Part shown: piece by piece, positions 59,028 to 64,000 of the stretch
Layout of the letters: every line of letters starts with the position of its first letter
Numbering within the stretch: the first letter of the stretch is position 1
Source of the DNA: Akebia trifoliata
Taxonomy: Eukaryota; Streptophyta; Magnoliopsida; Ranunculales; Lardizabalaceae
Reading direction: 5' to 3'
Length of the DNA: 64,000 nt
Assembly: GCA_017979445.1 (NCBI GenBank)
Contig: CM030718.1
Span: 20,827,021-20,891,020 of the forward strand
The notes under the pieces: model-generated
Databases searched by the model: none
Seen by the model: only the letters and a program-made list of their open reading frames with translations
Told to the model about the DNA's origin: nothing
Position numbers and translations under genes: made by a program

Positions 59028-59265
59028 GTCATGAAGGGGTTGTTGGGTGAAGAAGGTGAGCGAAAGAGAGTTGTTCGAGAAAGGTTGTCGAAGGCATGAA
59101 GAAGGTGAATGTAAGTCGAAGGAGACTTCTGTGTGGGCTTTAATGGAGTGAGAAAGAGATTATGGTGAAAGTGTTGAGGGATGGCTGAAGTGTGATGGAG
59201 AGGAGGGCTGATAGAGGATCTCAGCTTTGAGAAGAAGAAGACAGAGGCGTGAAGAAAGTAGGTAC

Positions 59266-60621
59266 ATAAAGGTGCAACTTGGTTCGGTTTAGAGCCAAAT
59301 CAAAACCGAACTGTCCAAGGCCGGTTCCATTATATGGGAACCAGAACCGAACCAAATTGATCTAGAATGGAACTAAACCAAATCGACCTTAATTCGGTTC
59401 GGTTCCATGGGTTGCCAAAAAATTTCTTATGCAAATATTTTTACAAACTTGATCCTCAAAACTTTCGTTAGCAATTTCACAAATTGAATAAAATAGCTCA
59501 TAATAATAAAAACCCATTAAGTTCATTTAAGAACCTTAATAACTTCAAAAATTCAATAAAATAGTTCATAAATAATAGAATCTGAAAACAAAAATATATT
59601 TTATCATCTTAATAATTACAAAAATTAAATGAAATAGCTCATAAATAATAAAATAAGAACTTAATATTGAAAAATTAACCCATTAAAATGAATTAATCAA
59701 TCTTAACACTTTTAAAAAATCAAGTAAAATGAATCTTATATAATAATACATGAACTAAAATTGGGAAAATAAAACTAAATAAATAAATAAATCCCCAAAT
59801 TTCTTTCTGCCTCAAACATGTCTAAACTAAACAAAAACAACCTTATAAGAAAAATCAAAATGTATTAAAGAAAAACTAAATATTTCAATGTTCACTTTAA
59901 CTTACTATATTTCTTTTTAACATCAGTTGGAGCTCTAATGCTAAGGAAGAAAACCCTGTCCCTCCAGATTCCTTCACAAAACCACCTTTGTAAGATTCAT
60001 TTACCTAAAAAAGCAAAAGCGGTTGACCCTGGTTTTGCGGCCTCTGCAGAACTATAAATCTTGGTTGTACAAAGCTCTCAACCTACAAACAACAAAGCGA
60101 AAAAAAAGAAACCCATTTATCCATTAAAGCTAAAAAAGGAATGTTTTAAATAAAACAACCCAAAATTAGAATAAAAAAAAACCGTTTTGATTTTCTTGTT
60201 TAACTCTACTTAAGTATGAGCCGGTTTAACTAGAGGAAGCTAATAAACCGGCCTCGGTTCAACAACAAAGCTTCTTGCCTAGCAGCATAAAAATGGTGAA
60301 AACCACCACCATCATCTAAGTTTGGAAGGAAGTCTGCCATTAAAGCGAATTATAGAGAGAGAGTAGTGGAAGGAAAGAGACTTCCCTTTAGGGTTTTATA
60401 AATATCTTAAATTTTATTTTAAAATAATATGCTAGTTCAGTTTTCCATTTTGTTTGATTATTTACAAAGTCTAAACCGAGTACTAAACCAAACCGAATCG
60501 ATCAGTTCTTCATTTATTTAAGTCGAAACAAAACCATATTCAATCTAAACCAAACCAAATCAATCCAAAATTCATGGTTGGGTTCTGTTCTTGGTTTGAA
60601 CTAAATTAAGTTGCACCCCTA
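59266..60621. mobile_element. hAT element with both ends (copy D, about 1356 bp)
   Basis: GTAGGTAC flanks both ends (59258-59265 and 60622-60629). The left end is eroded (ATAAAGGTGCAACTTGG) and the right end is AGTTGCACCCCTA. It shows the size of the element without Athila. Compared with units 1 and 2 it lacks part of the GA-rich interior around 60350. GTTTGATTATTTACAAAG near 60448 is the sequence that became the tandem junction in units 1 and 2. Confidence 0.88.
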
Positions 60622-60629
60622 GTAGGTAC

Positions 60630-63600
60630 TGCATTTTTTCTTTTTCTCTTCTCCTTCTTTTTTTCTCTTGTTGTTGTCATGATGGTGTGGGAGTGCCTCC
60701 AGCCCTAAAGATTTAGATCGAGAAGTCTACCTTTTTGCCAAAAGCATCGGTCACCCCTTTTTTTTTTCTTTCCTTCTTCTTTTTCTAAAGTCTTTCTTCA
60801 GACTTTTTTTTGGTACCTCTAAAAAGGGAAAATCTCCCCTTTTAATGTGTAGATCCCTTTTCTTTGGGGTTGCTTTCGGAAGGTGCTAAACTTTGAGAAG
60901 GATGTCAACGTTGGCAAACACCTCTCCTTTCCATTTTTGTTTCTTCCTTTGCCTTTTTTTTTCTTTTTTTTTTCTTTCCTTTTCTAATTTTCTCTTCAAC
61001 GTATGGACTTTCCTCAAGTTTGATTCCTCTTTACTTTTAACTTTTATTTTTTATTTTCTTGGTTATCTTCTTTGATCAAGCCAAAGACAAAATCCTCTTT
61101 TTCTATTTGTGTTCAAATGCTAAAAGAGAAAGGAAGTGTGATCTTATGTTTTGCGACTTTCATATTTTCTCATATTTTGTTAAGATCAATTAGTTGGATT
61201 GAATAAGGTTAGCATTGATTGGTTTGATTATTTTAATTTCTCAATTAATAGGCTTGTTTTTAAACTTGCGATTAGTTCGGTCAATTTGAAAGTTAATGAT
61301 TGGCAAATGACGTGTTGGTTTTTAAGATCGAATGGTGATTGATTGATTTGATTTGTCAATTTTCAAGATTGATTGTCTTGATTTTAAACACCATTGACAC
61401 CCCACCTGAAAGCTTGATTTTAAAATTTCACATTTTAATCGACAAGGGTCAGATATCCATTTTCTTAATTATCTCATCACGGTCGATTGATGTCATTCTT
61501 TATACTGAAAATTATCATTTTATGTGTTCGATTTATGTTATTCTACATGGCGAAAATCGTCATTTTATGTGAAAAGTTTCAATTTTCCTGAATGTGGGAT
61601 TTTAAACTTATTTGATGTGCATGAATGTTGTTGAAAGTTTTTTTAGTTACATTTTCTTAGGAATCGAGGTAAGTAAAAGTCGAACATCAATGAACATTTT
61701 AATAATTTTTTCAATTCTTCATAAAAATTTTTGTTTTCATCAATTTTAGTCGCGTTAAATTTAAAATCACATTTTGAGTACAACATTAGTACTTCGAGAC
61801 ATTTTAGAAGTGTAGAACCCACAAGGGGTATTTTCGTCATTTTGTTGATTTTTTTTTTTTTTTTCATTTTGACTAGTGACTTTTTTTAGTTCCAATGTTA
61901 TTATTTCTAAGTTTCGAGGGCTTTAGTTATCAAAATGTGCGACAAACCTAAGCGTGTGTACTTGCTAAATCGAGTGTACAGTATATCGATCATAAGCGTT
62001 TGTAATTTTCATATCGAGTATGTTAAATAAGAAAGAGATGAAATCACAAGGATAGAGAAAGAAATAAAAAAATTTGGAAGAAATCGGGTTCTCATTTTCC
62101 TAGTGTTGCGAGGTCTCTAGATTATGAAAATGTGTGACGAACCTAAGCGTGTGTACTTGCTAAATCGAGTGTACAGTATATCGATCATAAGCGTTTGAAA
62201 TTTCTATATCGAGTATGTTAAATAAGAAAGAGATAAAATCACGAGGATAGGGAAAGCAATTGAAAAAATTAGAAGAAATCGGGAAAGTACCTCTCACTAG
62301 CTTTCGACTTTTTTGTATATTCTGCTCTCATCATTAGGAATCCAAAGCAACCGGGTGATGAATTATTGAATTAGGTGATTGCAAAAATGGGGTGTCTACA
62401 GGTATACTGACATTGTTACAATGTATCTCATGCATCTTAACACAATACATCTTATTCTCTAACACCTTCCTGCAATTGTATGGTCCTTGGAAGAAGGAAC
62501 ATGCAATTATATTCTATGAATAATTTCTCTTGATCTCATCAAATGACATGCAATATTAGATCACCCAAAATCAAATCATGTTTCATGGTAGTCACCGCTT
62601 ATTTGTTCAGTTCATCATTTTCCTTTCTCGCCCTATTTTTTAGTCAATCAAAAGTAATTGCTTATGAGACTAGGTCTATCAGGATCTCCCCAAGAGCATC
62701 TAATGTAGGATTTTGCAATTTAAATGAAATAACTCTCGTTGAAGAGATTTTAGTCAAGAAAAAAAATGAGATTGTGAGACATAAATATGCGAACTTGGGA
62801 GATATTTAGAGATATGGAAGGAGTAATTTTTATTAAAGAAAACTAGAACAATAATAAAGAAAAAAAAGATTTAGATCTAGCGATGGCGGTGGCGCCATAG
62901 CCGAAGTATGGCTTACTAAGATTGATGTGCTCAATGGAGCTTGAGCTCTGATACCATATAGAAAATAATTTTATTGAGAATTCTTGGATAATTTTTACAT
63001 AAATCCTATTAGGGTATTTATAGAGATCACAACAACCAAGATATATAGAAACTAACCTATTATAATATTCTAGAATATCCTCTATCACAACCTTCCATTT
63101 GTGATGAGATACACTGACAATGTTATAATTTATCTCATGCATCTTAATACAATGCATCTTATTCTTTAATAATATATTTAATTCTATAAACGTATACAAA
63201 TTGACATTTCGTAGGCTGGAGATCCACACAAACAACGTGTATATCACTTGATTGAGTCATTGAAATCAATTATAATTTGGTATTTATACAATCGAGATGA
63301 TTTGGTGGGAAAACCGACCATAAGTTGAAAGGAATTGTGATGACGAAACGAGGTGAAAATTTGAAAGATCAAGCAATTGACCACTAATTGTCTGCTAGTG
63401 TTCACATTTTTCTGTATTGTTGCCCCTCTATGCATTGCTCTTGTGGAAGCTGCATTAGGAGTTGGCTGAAATAGTGTTGGAATGGGTTTTCTGGGGATCG
63501 AAGGAATGGTGGAGTAGAATGTGGAATCATTCCTTTCTTCTTAAATCCATATAGGTTCTTTAATTTGATCATCCATACAAGCACACACTTTAATGTTGTG

Positions 63601-64000
63601 TTTGGATTGAGAGAAATGGAGAGAAAATAAATGAGTTTCCCTCCATTTCTACTTTTTGGAGAGAAGAGAAAAGAAAAAAAGGTGAGTTTTCTCACTCCAA
63701 AAGTGGAGAGATTTGGAAAGAAATGGAGAGAAACCCATTTAAAATATTTCATAATTCTAACTCTGACCGTACATCTCTTTTGATTTAAAGCATAGCTATT
63801 ATTTAAAAATTCGTGATAATCTGATGCTCTAAAATTAGTGCTCTTTGTACGTTCCATGATGTGGTAGTGCATAGAACCATAGATATTTTTCTTCGGGAAT
63901 CAAAGAGCGCTAGTTTATCATTTGTCTTATGACTAATGATAAAACAACGCGCTAACACATACGTGCTCTGTAGTATGTACATGACTGACGTGGCAAGGGA
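60630..64000. repeat. R right arm, copy 2 (runs off the window)
   Basis: Aligns throughout with 20522-23930: pyrimidine-rich DNA, the LTR-like block (about 61390-62400), the 195-bp tandem repeat (61915-62280), the copia remnant (62400-63175) and the start of the inverted repeat near 63866. No gene; open frames here correspond to non-coding frames in the other copy. Confidence 0.88.
62405..63175 (-). mobile_element. Short copia remnant with intact primer-binding site (R copy 2)
   Basis: Minus-strand LTR ending ATTTTCTATA, followed by TGGTATCAGAGCTC at about 62956-62943, an exact tRNA-Met-type primer site. A short leader without pol follows, and then a second LTR start (TGTTAGAGAATAAGATG) near 62463. 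Same structure as 22325-23090, whose primer site has one change. Confidence 0.7.

Larger units (their letters stand above)
57387..59265. repeat. R tandem unit 3, left arm, split by a MITE
   Basis: Begins TTTGATTTTTTAGATAACTG. The small-ORF frame is open again at 57470-57769 (minus; the longest version, from MYFEKIPQQPP). The purine-rich block is interrupted at 58073 by the 954-bp hAT-type MITE and resumes at 59028. Confidence 0.85.

Overview
This window looks like nuclear DNA of a flowering plant, probably a eudicot. The base composition is AT-rich, and Ty1/copia, Athila-type Ty3/gypsy, hAT, MULE, CACTA, TRIM and SINE-like elements are packed and nested in one another. The few host-gene pieces (3-ketoacyl-CoA synthase, CDC48, cytochrome b561/DOMON, ankyrin) are plant-like and broken. 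I see no intact host gene, no rRNA, no bona fide tRNA gene and no CRISPR array. The species cannot be told from the sequence.

Layout, left to right. 1-7427: a decayed minus-strand copia element (3' LTR, RNase H, RT with a 380-bp tandem duplication, integrase, protease, gag, truncated 5' LTR) carrying a solo Athila-like LTR. 7450-7865: a 3-ketoacyl-CoA synthase fragment. 7866-8835: DNA ending in a CACTA-like terminus. 8836-24060: first copy of a composite repeat, called R here. It holds a 66-bp minisatellite, a non-coding block, and a non-autonomous hAT element with an 8-bp target duplication. That hAT was split by a degenerate Athila element (11043 to about 20120). A long right arm follows. 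24408-24734: a structurally complete TRIM. 24735-28183: foldback elements and a SINE-like unit. 28184-33145: a whole hAT element with a perfect 8-bp TSD and a broken transposase. About 34200-41640: a MULE region with a decayed transposase, a duplicated N-terminal segment, hairpin minisatellites on both sides of the transposase, and an uninterrupted small ORF with the RNase H1 N-terminal (viroplasmin-type) fold. 44923-45008: a SINE-like unit. 45269-47770: consecutive fragments of three unrelated host genes (CDC48, cytochrome b561/DOMON, ankyrin repeat), the CDC48 and ankyrin pieces still with an intron. 48402-48871: a hairpin array ending in a CACTA-like terminus. 49800-64000: second R locus, with its minisatellite split by a CACTA-like element (TSD TGC). 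Its hAT-containing block is present three times in tandem (units of about 2.3 kb). The last unit carries a separate 954-bp hAT-type MITE, and the R right arm runs off the window end.

The relative order of events can be read from nesting. The hAT insertion in R came before the R copies separated, because the same TSD occurs in every copy. Athila then entered only the left copy. The tandem expansion happened only at the right locus, and the 954-bp MITE is in only one of its units. Nothing here forms an operon-like system. The items most worth following are the three-gene fragment cassette beside the hairpin array, the open RNase H1-type ORF beside a dead MULE transposase, and the tandem expansion that joins the hAT interior to its own flank.
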